Shown here piece after piece: positions 8,447 through 15,968 of a DNA stretch of 64,000 nucleotides. The notes below the pieces were generated by a model. It had not been told where the DNA came from. It ran no database searches and saw nothing but the letters and a program-made list of their open reading frames with translations. Position 1 is the first letter of the stretch. The number at the start of each line of letters is the position of its first letter. The DNA comes from Nocardioides carbamazepini (GTDB lineage Bacteria; Actinomycetota; Actinomycetes; Propionibacteriales; Nocardioidaceae), in contig NZ_JAHTLF010000025.1 of NCBI RefSeq assembly GCF_024614185.1, positions 372,001-436,000 on the forward strand, written 5' to 3'. Position numbers and translations under genes: made by a program.

Positions 8447-8922
8447 GACGCCCGCTTCCCCGTGACGGCGGCCATGGCGTCCTTCCAGGTCTGCGCGGAG
8501 AGCACGGAGCCGGACAGCGGACCGGAGGCGGGTACGACGCGCGCGGGCCGCGGCCCGGCCGCGGTGTCCTCCCCGGTCTCGTCCCCGGTCTCGTCCCCGG
8601 TCTCGTCCCCGGTCTCGGCGCCGGGCTGCGGCGCGGTCAGGTCCAGGCCGATCTCGTCCGGCTCCACCTCGGCGAGCAGGGTCACCTGCTGCTCGGTCGT
8701 GCCCAGCACGAGGATCCGGGTGCCGACGGAGACGACGGCCACCCCCTGCCCCCGGCCGAGCGCCTGGCGCTGCACCACCTGGATGGTCGCGCCGGTGGGA
8801 GCCTTGAACCGGCGGTTGACCGTGCGGGCGATGAGCAGCATCAGGCCGACCACGAGCGCCAGCGAACCGACCAGGCGGACGGCCAGCTCGCCCAGGCCCA
8901 CGCCGCCGGCGCTGTCCAGCAT
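8443..8922 (-). CDS. fliO: flagellar biosynthesis protein FliO
   Basis: A 159-residue protein with one N-terminal membrane helix (about residues 17-35, SLALVVGLMLLIARTV) and a small beta-rich cytoplasmic domain (IQVVQRQALGRGQGVAVVSVG), the FliO pattern. FliO is a scaffold that helps FliP assemble. After the domain there is an acidic repeat, GDET three times and then GED, encoded by tandem 12-bp units at 8571-8618, and an unconserved tail. The gene starts with ATG at 8922, 5 bp after the fliN stop, and overlaps fliP by 4 bp. Repeat number may vary between strains. Confidence 0.85.
   Translation of the reverse strand: MLDSAGGVGLGELAVRLVGSLALVVGLMLLIARTVNRRFKAPTGATIQVVQRQALGRGQGVAVVSVGTRILVLGTTEQQVTLLAEVEPDEIGLDLTAPQPGAETGDETGDETGDETGEDTAAGPRPARVVPASGPLSGSVLSAQTWKDAMAAVTGKRAS
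8571..8618. repeat. 12-bp tandem repeat inside fliO
   Basis: Three perfect copies and one nearly perfect copy of CCCCGGTCTCGT (plus strand) stand head to tail. On the coding strand each unit specifies Thr-Gly-Asp-Glu, so the repeat keeps the fliO frame and only changes the length of an acidic linker. Slippage during replication would add or remove four residues at a time. Confidence 0.9.
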
Positions 8923-8927
8923 CGCCG

Positions 8928-9737
8928 TCAGACCGCGGCGTTCGCGTCGAGGATCTCGGTGACCCGCAGGCCGAAGTCCTCGTCGATGACGACGACCTCG
9001 CCACGGGCGACGAGCCGGCCGTTGACGAGCAGGTCGGCGGGGCTGCCGGCGGCGCGGTCCAGCTCCAGCACGGCACCGGGGGTGAGGGCGAGCAGGTCGC
9101 GCACCGTCATCCGGGTCCGGCCGAGCTCGACGGTCACCTCCATGTCGACGCCCTGGAGCAGCTCGAGGCCGCGTGGCGGCGCGACGGGCGCGCCGAAGGC
9201 GGGCACGAAGGGCGCGGAGTCCTCGCCGAGGTCGGCCGACGCGGCCGACGCGGCCGTCGTACGGGGGTCGGCGTCCTCGGCGATCGGCTCGCGGGCACCG
9301 GCCAGGGTGGTCTCGGGGACGAGCACGGCGGCCGCGATGCCGGCGCCGATGAGCGGGACGGTGCTGAACGGTCCGCCCAGGTCGGCGGTGACGTCGTACC
9401 CCTCGGCGTCGAGGTCGAGCGTGCGGGCGCCGCGGGCGTGCGCGCCGAGCCGCCGGGCCGCGGCGTCGAGGGCCGGCTGGACCGCGGCGGCCACGTCGAG
9501 CGCGCCGATCGGGCTGCCGGCGAGGGCCTCGACCAGCTCGGTGCCGATGAGGACGACGACCGCGCCGGGCACCCCGCCGTCGAGCTCGGCGATCGCGCCG
9601 CCGGCGAACGCGGCGGTGACGTGGGGCGAGCCGGGCTGCGCCGGTCCCGGCGTCAGGGGGGTGATCGCCGGCAGGGCCGCGGCCGCCTCGACGGCGACGG
9701 CCTCGGCGAGCAGGGTGGGATCGAGCACGTCGGTCAT
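8928..9737 (-). CDS. fliN: flagellar motor switch protein FliN (long, with FliY/CheC-like N-terminal region)
   Basis: A 269-residue protein starting with ATG at 9737. The last 80 residues are a standard FliN/SpoA domain (VDMEVTVELGRTRMTVRDLL and DEDFGLRVTEI). The preceding 180 residues resemble the CheC-like region of FliY, but the ExxN phosphatase motif of active CheC/FliY is not visible in the expected helix (VQPALDAAARRLGAH). In the motor the protein builds the C-ring with FliM and FliG and helps dock export substrates. The gene lies between fliM and fliO with 5-bp gaps. An inactive FliY-like role is an inference. Confidence 0.9.
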   Translation of the reverse strand: MTDVLDPTLLAEAVAVEAAAALPAITPLTPGPAQPGSPHVTAAFAGGAIAELDGGVPGAVVVLIGTELVEALAGSPIGALDVAAAVQPALDAAARRLGAHARGARTLDLDAEGYDVTADLGGPFSTVPLIGAGIAAAVLVPETTLAGAREPIAEDADPRTTAASAASADLGEDSAPFVPAFGAPVAPPRGLELLQGVDMEVTVELGRTRMTVRDLLALTPGAVLELDRAAGSPADLLVNGRLVARGEVVVIDEDFGLRVTEILDANAAV

Positions 9738-9742
9738 GGGGA

Positions 9743-10660
9743 TCAGGACTCCTGGGGCGTGGTGACGATGAGGGCGGCCAGGCGCTGGCCGCGGGCTCCG
9801 GGGGTGGCGTGGGCGAAGGTGTTTCCGGCGACGGTGACGTCCAGCGGCGCGGACGACGGGTGGGTGAGCCGCAGGACCGAGCCGGGACGCAGGTCGGCCA
9901 GCGTGCCCGGGTCGACCGGGAGCGGCCGGAACCGGACCGAGACCGCGACCGGCACCCGCTGGAACTGGTCGTGCAGCAGGCCCGCGGAGTGCGCGCGCTG
10001 CGCCCGCTCGCGGTCGGAGACCGCGCCGTTGCCGGCGGCGTTGGCGAGGTGGGGGAGCAGACCGCTGAACGGCAGGCACACCGACATCCGGTGCGCGCGC
10101 TCGCCGATCTTGAGCTCGAGGGCGACCACCACCATCACGTCGGCGGCGCTGGCGACCTGCGCGAACTGGGGGCTGTACTCGATGCCGGTGACGTTCGGCT
10201 CCAGCGTGACGATCCCGTCGAGGGCGTAGCGCATCTCGCCGAGCAGCCGCTCGACCAGGCCGCGGATCACGCCGTCCTCGATCTCGGTCAGCGGCCGGTC
10301 GGGCTGCTCGTCGGAGCCGGGCCCCCCGAGCATGTGGTCCAGGCAGGACATGGTGGCGAAGAGCGGGATCTCCAGCACGCCGGTGCCGGGGATCGGATCG
10401 GCGCTGAACAGGGTCATGTACGTCGACGGGCCGAGGCTGTCGACGTACTCGGCGTAGGTGCGCTGCTCGATGCCCGCGAGCGCGACCGTGCACACGGTGC
10501 GCAGCGAGCTGGTGAAGACCGTCGTCGCCTGGCGCGCGAAGCTGTCGAAGCCCAGCTGGAGGGTGCGCTGGTGCTCACGCGAGAGCTGGATCGGTCGGCG
10601 GAAGTCGTACGGCGTGGGTTCGGCCGTGCGTGGGCGACGGCGCGGCCGCTGGAGGGTCAC
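9743..10660 (-). CDS. fliM: flagellar motor switch protein FliM, lacking the N-terminal CheY-binding motif
   Basis: A 305-residue FliM starting with GTG at 10660. The middle domain has the GGPG motif (MLGGPGSDEQ) that contacts FliG, and the SpoA-like C-terminal domain is present. The protein begins only about 17 residues before the conserved YDFRRP segment. The LSQxEIDALL helix that normally binds CheY-P is missing. An in-frame stop lies 20 codons upstream of the GTG, and the codons in between do not encode such a motif. The 120-bp gap to fliL upstream contains GC-rich inverted repeats and no gene. Confidence 0.94.
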   Translation of the reverse strand: MTLQRPRRRPRTAEPTPYDFRRPIQLSREHQRTLQLGFDSFARQATTVFTSSLRTVCTVALAGIEQRTYAEYVDSLGPSTYMTLFSADPIPGTGVLEIPLFATMSCLDHMLGGPGSDEQPDRPLTEIEDGVIRGLVERLLGEMRYALDGIVTLEPNVTGIEYSPQFAQVASAADVMVVVALELKIGERAHRMSVCLPFSGLLPHLANAAGNGAVSDRERAQRAHSAGLLHDQFQRVPVAVSVRFRPLPVDPGTLADLRPGSVLRLTHPSSAPLDVTVAGNTFAHATPGARGQRLAALIVTTPQES

Positions 10661-10780
10661 GACGAGTCCATCGTCGCGGCGCTCGTGGACCTGAGGGGTC
10701 GTCAGGGCGCCGGGCGGTCAGGGTCCCGTGGTCACTTCGGGCCACGCAGGGTCCCGGGTGGGGTCCCGGTCCCGGGGGTC

Positions 10781-11215
10781 CTACTGCGTGACGTACTCGG
10801 TGAAGTACACCTCCATCACGTCGCCGTGGTAGCGCTCCTGCAGCCGGTCCACGAGCTGCTGACGCAGGGCCTCCCGGACGTCGGGCTTGTTGACCTCCTC
10901 CACCGGGAGCCCCGAGAACACCGTGATCGCGGCGTCCAGGGCGCGACTGCCGTCGACCTCGTGGGCCGACTCCGTGAGCTGGAGCGCCATGCCCAGCCGT
11001 AGGTAGTGCCCGCCGGCCAGGTTGACCTGGATCGCCTCGAGCGGGGCGACCTTGCCCGGCTTGGGCTCGCTGTCGCCCGAGGGCTTGAGCAGGAAGAACC
11101 AGGCGCCACCGGCGACCAGGCCGAGGACGAGGAGGGCGATCCCGATCGTCCGGCCCCGGCCGCCCTTGGCCTCCTCGGTCGGTGCGGTGGCGGGTGCGGC
11201 GATGCTCGTGGTCAC
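10781..11215 (-). CDS. fliL: flagellar basal-body-associated protein FliL
   Basis: A 144-residue protein with one N-terminal membrane helix (TIGIALLVLGLVAGGAWFFL, about residues 24-43) and an extracytoplasmic domain with the FliL pattern (VNLAGGHYLRLGMALQLTE, VREALRQQLVDRLQE, EVYFTEYVTQ). FliL surrounds the stator units and supports torque under load. The GTG start at 11215 forms a GTGA overlap with the end of motB, so translation is probably coupled to the stator gene. Confidence 0.93.
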   Translation of the reverse strand: MTTSIAAPATAPTEEAKGGRGRTIGIALLVLGLVAGGAWFFLLKPSGDSEPKPGKVAPLEAIQVNLAGGHYLRLGMALQLTESAHEVDGSRALDAAITVFSGLPVEEVNKPDVREALRQQLVDRLQERYHGDVMEVYFTEYVTQ

Positions 11216-12258
11216 GGTCGGTCCTCTCCTCGCGAGCGGGTGGGTACGGAGGCGCCGGCGTCGGCGCCACTGCCGGTGCCGTCGCCGGCGGGGTCCCGAG
11301 GTGCGGCGGGGTCACCGGGAACGGCGGGATCGCCGGGAGCGTCCGGGAGGGTCGGCAGGTCGCCCAGCCCCGCCTCGCGGCGCAGCTCGGCGTACGCCTC
11401 TCCCAGCAGGGCCCGGGTCTCGGCCGGCTGCTGGCTCAGGACCAGGATGTCGACGCGCTTGTTGACCCGCTGCGAGCCGCGCACGGCAGGATCGACGAGC
11501 GGCTTGGTGTGGCCGAACCCGGTGGCGCGCAGGCGTCGGGCCGGGACCCCGTGGTCGTTCTCGAGCCGGTGCAGCACGTTCACCGCGCGGGCCACCGAGA
11601 GCTCCCAGTCCGACGGGTAGTACCGCGGCTTCACGGGCTCCTGGTTGGTGTGGCCGTCGAGCTCGATCGGCTCGGGCAGCGCGGCGAGCACCGGGGCGAT
11701 GGTGTCGACGACCCGGCGGCCGCGGTCGGTCAGCTCGGCGATGTCGGGCTCGAAGACCACATGCTGGGAGACCAGGCTGACCACGAGGCCGCGGTCGTCG
11801 ATCGTCGCCCGGACGTCGTCGCGCAGGCCCTGGCCACGCAGCGCCTCGTCGATCTGCCGCCAGACCTTCAACAGCCGGTCGGCCTCGGTCCGGGCATCGC
11901 CGTAGGCCCGGTCCTTGCGCAGCCGTTCGGACTCGTCGAGGATCTTCGCCACCGTCTCCCGCTGCGCCTCCGGGACCTGCGCGAGGAGCATCGCGTACGA
12001 CGCCTCGCCGGGGTCGCTCGTTCCCTTGGCGTTGCTGACCGGGCTGGCTCCGCTGAGGATCGACCTCTCGCGGCCGAAGCCGTCGGCGAGGCCGTCCTTG
12101 AGCTGCTGGTACTTCTGCTCGTCGACCTGGCTCATCGCGAACATGACGATGAACAGGGCCATCAGCACGGTGATCATGTCCGCATAGGAGACCAGCCACC
12201 GCTCGTGGTTCTCGTGCTCCTCCTCCGTCTCACGCCGCCTGCGCCGGGGCTGCGCCAT
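11212..12258 (-). CDS. motB: flagellar stator protein MotB
   Basis: A 348-residue MotB. The basic N-terminus is followed by a single membrane helix with the proton-binding aspartate Asp27 in SYADMITVLMALFIVMF, then a plug/linker region. The OmpA-like peptidoglycan-binding domain includes IELDGHTNQEPV, WELSVARAVNVLHRLE and RVNKRVDILVLS. A 60-residue Pro/Gly/Asp-rich tail is unconserved. Together with MotA it forms the ion channel that anchors to the wall and drives rotation. Lack of additional polar residues in the helix suggests proton rather than sodium coupling, but this is only an inference. The gene starts one base after the motA stop. Confidence 0.96.
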   Translation of the reverse strand: MAQPRRRRRETEEEHENHERWLVSYADMITVLMALFIVMFAMSQVDEQKYQQLKDGLADGFGRERSILSGASPVSNAKGTSDPGEASYAMLLAQVPEAQRETVAKILDESERLRKDRAYGDARTEADRLLKVWRQIDEALRGQGLRDDVRATIDDRGLVVSLVSQHVVFEPDIAELTDRGRRVVDTIAPVLAALPEPIELDGHTNQEPVKPRYYPSDWELSVARAVNVLHRLENDHGVPARRLRATGFGHTKPLVDPAVRGSQRVNKRVDILVLSQQPAETRALLGEAYAELRREAGLGDLPTLPDAPGDPAVPGDPAAPRDPAGDGTGSGADAGASVPTRSRGEDRP

Positions 12259-12259
12259 C

Positions 12260-13030
12260 TCAGGCCGCCTCCCTGACCTGGTCGTGCGCCGGCAGGAGCG
12301 ACTGGAGCTTCTGCGCCACGATCCGCGGGTTCGACCCGGCCTGGATGGCGGCGACGCCCTCGATCACGATCTCCATCCGCGTCGACTCCAGCTCGCTGAG
12401 CCGCTTGAGCCGGGCGGCGATCGGCAGCCAGAGGACGTTGGCGCTCAGCACTCCCCAGAGCGTGGCGAGGAAGGCGGCGGCGATGCTGTGCCCGAGGGCT
12501 CCGGGGTCCGCCAGGTTCTCCAGGACGTGCACGAGGCTCATCACGGTGCCGACGATGCCGATCGTCGGGGCATAGCCGCCGGCGTCGGTGAAGAACTTCG
12601 CGGCGTGCTTGTCGACCGCCTTCTTGGCGTGCAGCTCGGCCTCGAGGATCTCCCGCAGCTCCTCGGGATCGGTCCCGTCGACGGCGAGGGTCACCCCCTT
12701 GACGAGGAAGGGGTCGTCGATGTCGCCCACCCGGCTCTCGAGGGCGAGCATGCCCTCCCGGCGCGCGGCGTCGGAGAGGCTCACGATCACCGGCACCACG
12801 TCCGCCGAGGAGGCGACCTTGCCGAACAGTGCGGTCCTGGCCGACGCCACCGCGTTCTTGGCGTCGCCCAACGTGCCGCCGGCGACGGCCACGCAGAGCG
12901 TGCCGCCGAAGACCAGGAGCATCGGCGGCATCAGGAAGAGGCTCGTCGGACTGCCGCCCTCCAGGATGTTTGCCAGCATGATGACGCCGAGCGCGGCGCC
13001 GATCCCGACGGGGGTGGCGATGTCCTTCAC
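12260..13030 (-). CDS. motA: flagellar stator protein MotA
   Basis: A 256-residue MotA/TolQ/ExbB-family protein. Membrane helices lie near residues 5-22 and 33-50, the cytoplasmic loop contains the conserved charged segment that contacts FliG, and the third and fourth helices are GGYAPTIGIVGTVMSLVHVL and a segment starting LGHSIAAAFLATLWGVL. The GTG at 13030 is chosen because it forms a GTGA overlap with the end of flbD and gives family length; a longer upstream frame is not MotA-like. The motor genes sit inside the flagellar operon, between flbD and motB. Confidence 0.95.
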   Translation of the reverse strand: MKDIATPVGIGAALGVIMLANILEGGSPTSLFLMPPMLLVFGGTLCVAVAGGTLGDAKNAVASARTALFGKVASSADVVPVIVSLSDAARREGMLALESRVGDIDDPFLVKGVTLAVDGTDPEELREILEAELHAKKAVDKHAAKFFTDAGGYAPTIGIVGTVMSLVHVLENLADPGALGHSIAAAFLATLWGVLSANVLWLPIAARLKRLSELESTRMEIVIEGVAAIQAGSNPRIVAQKLQSLLPAHDQVREAA

Positions 13031-13302
13031 GGCGTGACTCCTCGCGGGGGTACGGCGCTCAACCGGCTGTGGCGCGTGGGCCGCACCGGCGGGATCGACG
13101 ATGCGTCGGGCAGCGCCGCGCGCGCCACGATGGCGGCGCGGTAGTCGATCACCTCGTCGCACACCTCGTCGAGGGACTCGGCGACGACGTACTTCGTCCC
13201 GTCGACCAGCGTCACCACGGTGTCCGGGGTGCAGTCGACGCGCTCGATCAGGTCCGCGTTCAGCAGGAACGTGGTCCCCGAGAGTCGGGTCAGCGAGATC
13301 AC
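13027..13302 (-). CDS. flbD: flagellar protein FlbD
   Basis: A 91-residue protein whose first 60 residues match the small FlbD family of Gram-positive flagellar operons (ISLTRLSGTTFLLNADLIE, TVVTLVDGTKYVVAESLDEV). The biochemical role is unknown, though it is regularly placed just before motA. The GTG at 13302 is chosen because the conserved ISLTRL segment follows it at once. The C-terminal 30 residues (rich in Arg and Pro) are unconserved. The gene overlaps motA by 4 bp. Confidence 0.88.
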   Translation of the reverse strand: MISLTRLSGTTFLLNADLIERVDCTPDTVVTLVDGTKYVVAESLDEVCDEVIDYRAAIVARAALPDASSIPPVRPTRHSRLSAVPPRGVTP

Positions 13303-13405
13303 CGCGGCACCTCCGTGTGCGTGGCTGGTGTGTCTGGGGCTGGGTGCGGAGTGCCGTCCGTGGCGCTCCGCAGGTCCCATCGGCCGGGTGCGCTGGTCCC
13401 TGACC

Positions 13406-13440
13406 AAAAGCACCGGTTTCTCGTGTGTCGCGGTGCTTTT
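13406..13440 (-). terminator. inverted repeat between flgE and flbD, probable terminator or attenuator
   Basis: A perfect 10-bp inverted repeat (AAAAGCACCG at 13406-13415 and CGGTGCTTTT at 13431-13440) with a 15-base loop, 27 bp after the flgE stop. On the transcribed minus strand the right-hand arm ends in four T residues, a weak U tract. It divides the operon into flgB-flgE and flbD-flhA parts. It may end some transcripts or stabilise the 3' end of the first part. Confidence 0.55.
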
Positions 13441-13466
13441 GAGCAGGGACTATCCCGGCGGGCCCG

Positions 13467-14315
13467 TCAGCGCTTGATGTTGACGAGCTCCTCGAGCACC
13501 TGGTCGCTGGTGGTGATCACGCGCGAGCTGGCCTGGAACCCGCGCTGGGCGAGGATCAGGTTCGTGAACTCGGCCGACAGGTCGACGTTCGACATCTCGA
13601 GTCGACCGGCGATCATCTGGCCGCGCTCGCCCTGACCGGCGACGCCGAGCTGGACCGGACCGGAGTTGGCGGACTCGCGGTAGGCGGTGTCGCCGACCTT
13701 CTCCAGCCCCATCGGGTTGGTGAAGTCCGCGACCGCGAGCTGGCAGATGTCGCGCTGCACCCCGTCGGAGAAGACGCCGCGTAGCTTGCCGTCGGGACCG
13801 ATGGAGTACGACGTGAGGTCGACTCCCGCCGGGAGCGTGCCGTCGATCAGGTTCAGGTCGACGTCGATGGGGCCGCCGGTCGGCAGGCCCGCGCCGTCGA
13901 GGGCGTAGCCCTGCACCCGCATGCCGTTGGGGGCCACCAGGACACCGCTCTGGTCGAAGGTGAAGGCGCCGGCGCGGCTGTAGACGTTCGCGGCGCCGTC
14001 GCGCAGCACGAAGAAGCCGTCGCCCTGCAGCATCAGGTCGGTCGGCCGGTTGGTGAGCTGGGCCGAGCCCTGACCGAAGTTGGCCATGGTGGCGGCGAGC
14101 TGGACGCCGAGCCCGATCTCGATCGGGTTGGTGCCGCCACGCTCGGCGTTGCCGCCCGAGGCCGCGGTGAGCTGCTGGCTGAGGGTGTCGGCGAAGACGG
14201 TGGTGCTGGCCTTGAAGCCCGTCGTGTTCGCGTTGGCGATGTTGTTGCCGGTGACGTCGAGCATGGTCTGGTTGACGCGGAGGCCGGAGATGCCGGCGAA
14301 GAGCGAGCGAAGCAT
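13467..14315 (-). CDS. flgE: flagellar hook/rod protein FlgE (short, FlgG-like length)
   Basis: A 282-residue flagellar axial protein with the family signatures at both ends. The N-terminus LFAGISGLRVNQTMLDVTGNN and IANANTTGFK is followed by a middle domain with DLMLQGDGFFVL, and the C-terminus is NVDLSAEFTNLILAQRGFQA. It follows flgD, the hook-cap gene, as flgE normally does. The length is closer to the distal-rod protein FlgG than to most FlgE proteins, and no second gene of this type (flgF or flgG) was found in the window. One protein may build both distal rod and hook, or the partner may lie elsewhere. The start is ATG at 14315 with an AGGAGAA ribosome binding site. Confidence 0.88.
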   Translation of the reverse strand: MLRSLFAGISGLRVNQTMLDVTGNNIANANTTGFKASTTVFADTLSQQLTAASGGNAERGGTNPIEIGLGVQLAATMANFGQGSAQLTNRPTDLMLQGDGFFVLRDGAANVYSRAGAFTFDQSGVLVAPNGMRVQGYALDGAGLPTGGPIDVDLNLIDGTLPAGVDLTSYSIGPDGKLRGVFSDGVQRDICQLAVADFTNPMGLEKVGDTAYRESANSGPVQLGVAGQGERGQMIAGRLEMSNVDLSAEFTNLILAQRGFQASSRVITTSDQVLEELVNIKR

Positions 14316-14347
14316 GGTGTTCTCCTTCTCGGACGGTGGGGTGGAGG

Positions 14348-14851
14348 TCAGGCGGTGGTGGACGGGGCGCCGCTGGGTGGCCCGCCGGTGCCGTCACCCG
14401 TGGGAGCGGGCTCCTTGACGGTGGGTGCCTCGCCGACGCTGACCACGTCGGTGACGGGGACGGACGCGCCGTCGATGCTGAGGACCGGGCCGCTGGCGAG
14501 ATAGGACGTGCCCTGCACGACCCCGGACTGCTCGACCCCGCTCGCGTCGTACCAGCGCACGGTCTGGCCGATCAGCGAGCTCGCACCGAAGGCGAGCTGG
14601 GTGCTCAGCATCATCGCCGTCTGGTCGGCGACGTCCTGCATCTTCTCCAGCGCGGTGAACTGTGCCGTCTGGGCGAGGAACTGCGAGGAGTCGGTGGGGT
14701 TGAGCGGGTCCTGGTACCTCATCTGCGCGACCATCAGCTGCAGGAACATGTCCTTGTCGTTGGTCTTCGAGGTGCCGGACGTGCTGGTGGCACCCGTGGT
14801 GGCGGCGCCGGTCACGCCGTAGCCGACGCCTTCGGTGCTGGAGACGGACAT
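14348..14851 (-). CDS. flgD: flagellar hook capping protein FlgD
   Basis: A 167-residue protein with the conserved FlgD N-terminal region (KDMFLQLMVAQMRYQDPLNP, SSQFLAQTAQFTALEKMQ) and a short C-terminal beta region with LIGQTVRWYDASG. FlgD caps the growing hook and is required for FlgE assembly. The ATG at 14851 is preceded by GAGGAGGAAGAG, a strong ribosome binding site. It lies 10 bp after fliK and 32 bp before flgE. Confidence 0.92.
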   Translation of the reverse strand: MSVSSTEGVGYGVTGAATTGATSTSGTSKTNDKDMFLQLMVAQMRYQDPLNPTDSSQFLAQTAQFTALEKMQDVADQTAMMLSTQLAFGASSLIGQTVRWYDASGVEQSGVVQGTSYLASGPVLSIDGASVPVTDVVSVGEAPTVKEPAPTGDGTGGPPSGAPSTTA

Positions 14852-14861
14852 CTCTTCCTCC

Positions 14862-15968
14862 TCACAGGGTCCGGTCGAGCTGACCGGCGGGGGTGGTCGG
14901 GCTGGTGGGGGTCGTGCTGCTCGCGGTGGTGGTCGCGGGGGCCGGGGGTGGCTCGGGTACGTCGCGCCGGCTCCCGCCCCGGTCGGGGTCGCCCGAGGGG
15001 CGGTTCCAGGTGGACGCCCCCTCGCCGCCGGCGTCGGCGCCGACGGTGGCCGAGCCCGGCTGGCCGCCGGCGGCGACGGAGGTCGACGCGGGTGCCGGAG
15101 CCGGTGCCGCGGCCTGCGGGACCGGGGTGTGGCCGGCCGGGTCCCGGACCAGGATCCGGGCCTCGGTGGCGCCGGAGCGCTCGAGCAGCCGCTGCAGCTC
15201 GGGGGCGCCGGAGCTGAGCGCGCGGTGCACGGCGGCGTTGCCGGCGGCATCGCCCGCGTTGCCGGCCAGGCGGACCTGCACCGTGCCGTCCTTGACCACG
15301 AGCGTCACCCGCACCTCGCCGAGATGCTCGGGCTGGAGGGTCAGGGTGATCCGATGCGTCCCGGGCCGATCCGTCGGCGTGCTCGTGACCAGGCGGGTGA
15401 CCTCCGGGAAGACCTGCTGCACGACCACCCGCTGCACGACCACCTGCTGCACGACCGTCCGCTCCATGGCCGGCCTCGCGACCGCCCCGCCCGCGACCCC
15501 CGTGGGGCTGCCCGGAGCCCGGGTTGAGTCGTCACTTCTTTCGGTTGAGTCGTCACTAATGACGGTTGAGTCGTCACCTCTGACCGCCGAGTGGCCATAA
15601 GTGCGCGGGCTGGCGTCGGCGGGCTCCGACTCGGCAGCGGCCGGAGCCGACGACTCAACGAGCAGAACCGACGACTCAACGGTCGGAGCCGACGACTCAA
15701 CGGTCGGAGCCGACGACTCAACGGTCAGAACCGACGACTCAACCGAAACAAGTGACGACTCAACCGGGGAGGGGGGTGGGGGAACAGGGGCGAGCGGAGG
15801 GGGAGGGAGGGTGGCGAGGAGGGCGGCGGCGAGGGCGTCGCCGAAGGCCCCGCCCATCGCGCCCGAGCCGTCGGACGTGCCGGGGTCGCCGGGGGACCCG
15901 TCGGCCGTCGTACCGGCCTCAGTGGCGACCGGCACCGCGAGGCCCGGCAGGAACGGGGTGACGTTCAC
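14862..15968 (-). CDS. fliK: flagellar hook-length control protein FliK with heptad-repeat linker
   Basis: A 368-residue FliK-type protein. The C-terminal half holds the Flg_hook domain (THRITLTLQPEHLGEVRVTL, VQVRLAGNAGDAAGNA, LERSGATEARILVRD). FliK measures hook length and triggers the FlhB substrate switch. The N-terminal region is a low-complexity linker with six seven-residue units starting VESS and three starting DDST. These are encoded by copies of one 11-bp sequence in opposite orientations (see the repeat entry). Because FliK acts as a ruler, linker length may affect hook length. The GTG start at 15968 directly abuts the preceding stop. Confidence 0.85.
   Translation of the reverse strand: MNVTPFLPGLAVPVATEAGTTADGSPGDPGTSDGSGAMGGAFGDALAAALLATLPPPPLAPVPPPPSPVESSLVSVESSVLTVESSAPTVESSAPTVESSVLLVESSAPAAAESEPADASPRTYGHSAVRGDDSTVISDDSTERSDDSTRAPGSPTGVAGGAVARPAMERTVVQQVVVQRVVVQQVFPEVTRLVTSTPTDRPGTHRITLTLQPEHLGEVRVTLVVKDGTVQVRLAGNAGDAAGNAAVHRALSSGAPELQRLLERSGATEARILVRDPAGHTPVPQAAAPAPAPASTSVAAGGQPGSATVGADAGGEGASTWNRPSGDPDRGGSRRDVPEPPPAPATTTASSTTPTSPTTPAGQLDRTL
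15523..15764. repeat. 21-bp-phased copies of GTTGAGTCGTC in both orientations inside fliK
   Basis: Three forward copies of GTTGAGTCGTC start at 15523, 15544 and 15565. Six reverse-complement copies (GACGACTCAAC) start at 15649, 15670, 15691, 15712, 15733 and 15754. Every step inside a block is 21 bp, and the gap from the last forward to the first reverse copy is 84 bp, exactly four periods. Both orientations are in frame in fliK, reading DDST and VESS respectively. The 10 bases between copies vary. Confidence 0.95.

Noticed and set aside
10661..10780. Extension of FliM upstream to recover a CheY-binding motif
   Set aside because: A stop codon lies 20 codons upstream and the intervening codons do not encode the motif.
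15523..15764. CRISPR-like array because of regular repeats
   Set aside because: The units are 11 bp with 10-bp gaps, in two orientations, and code in frame for the FliK linker; no cas genes are nearby.
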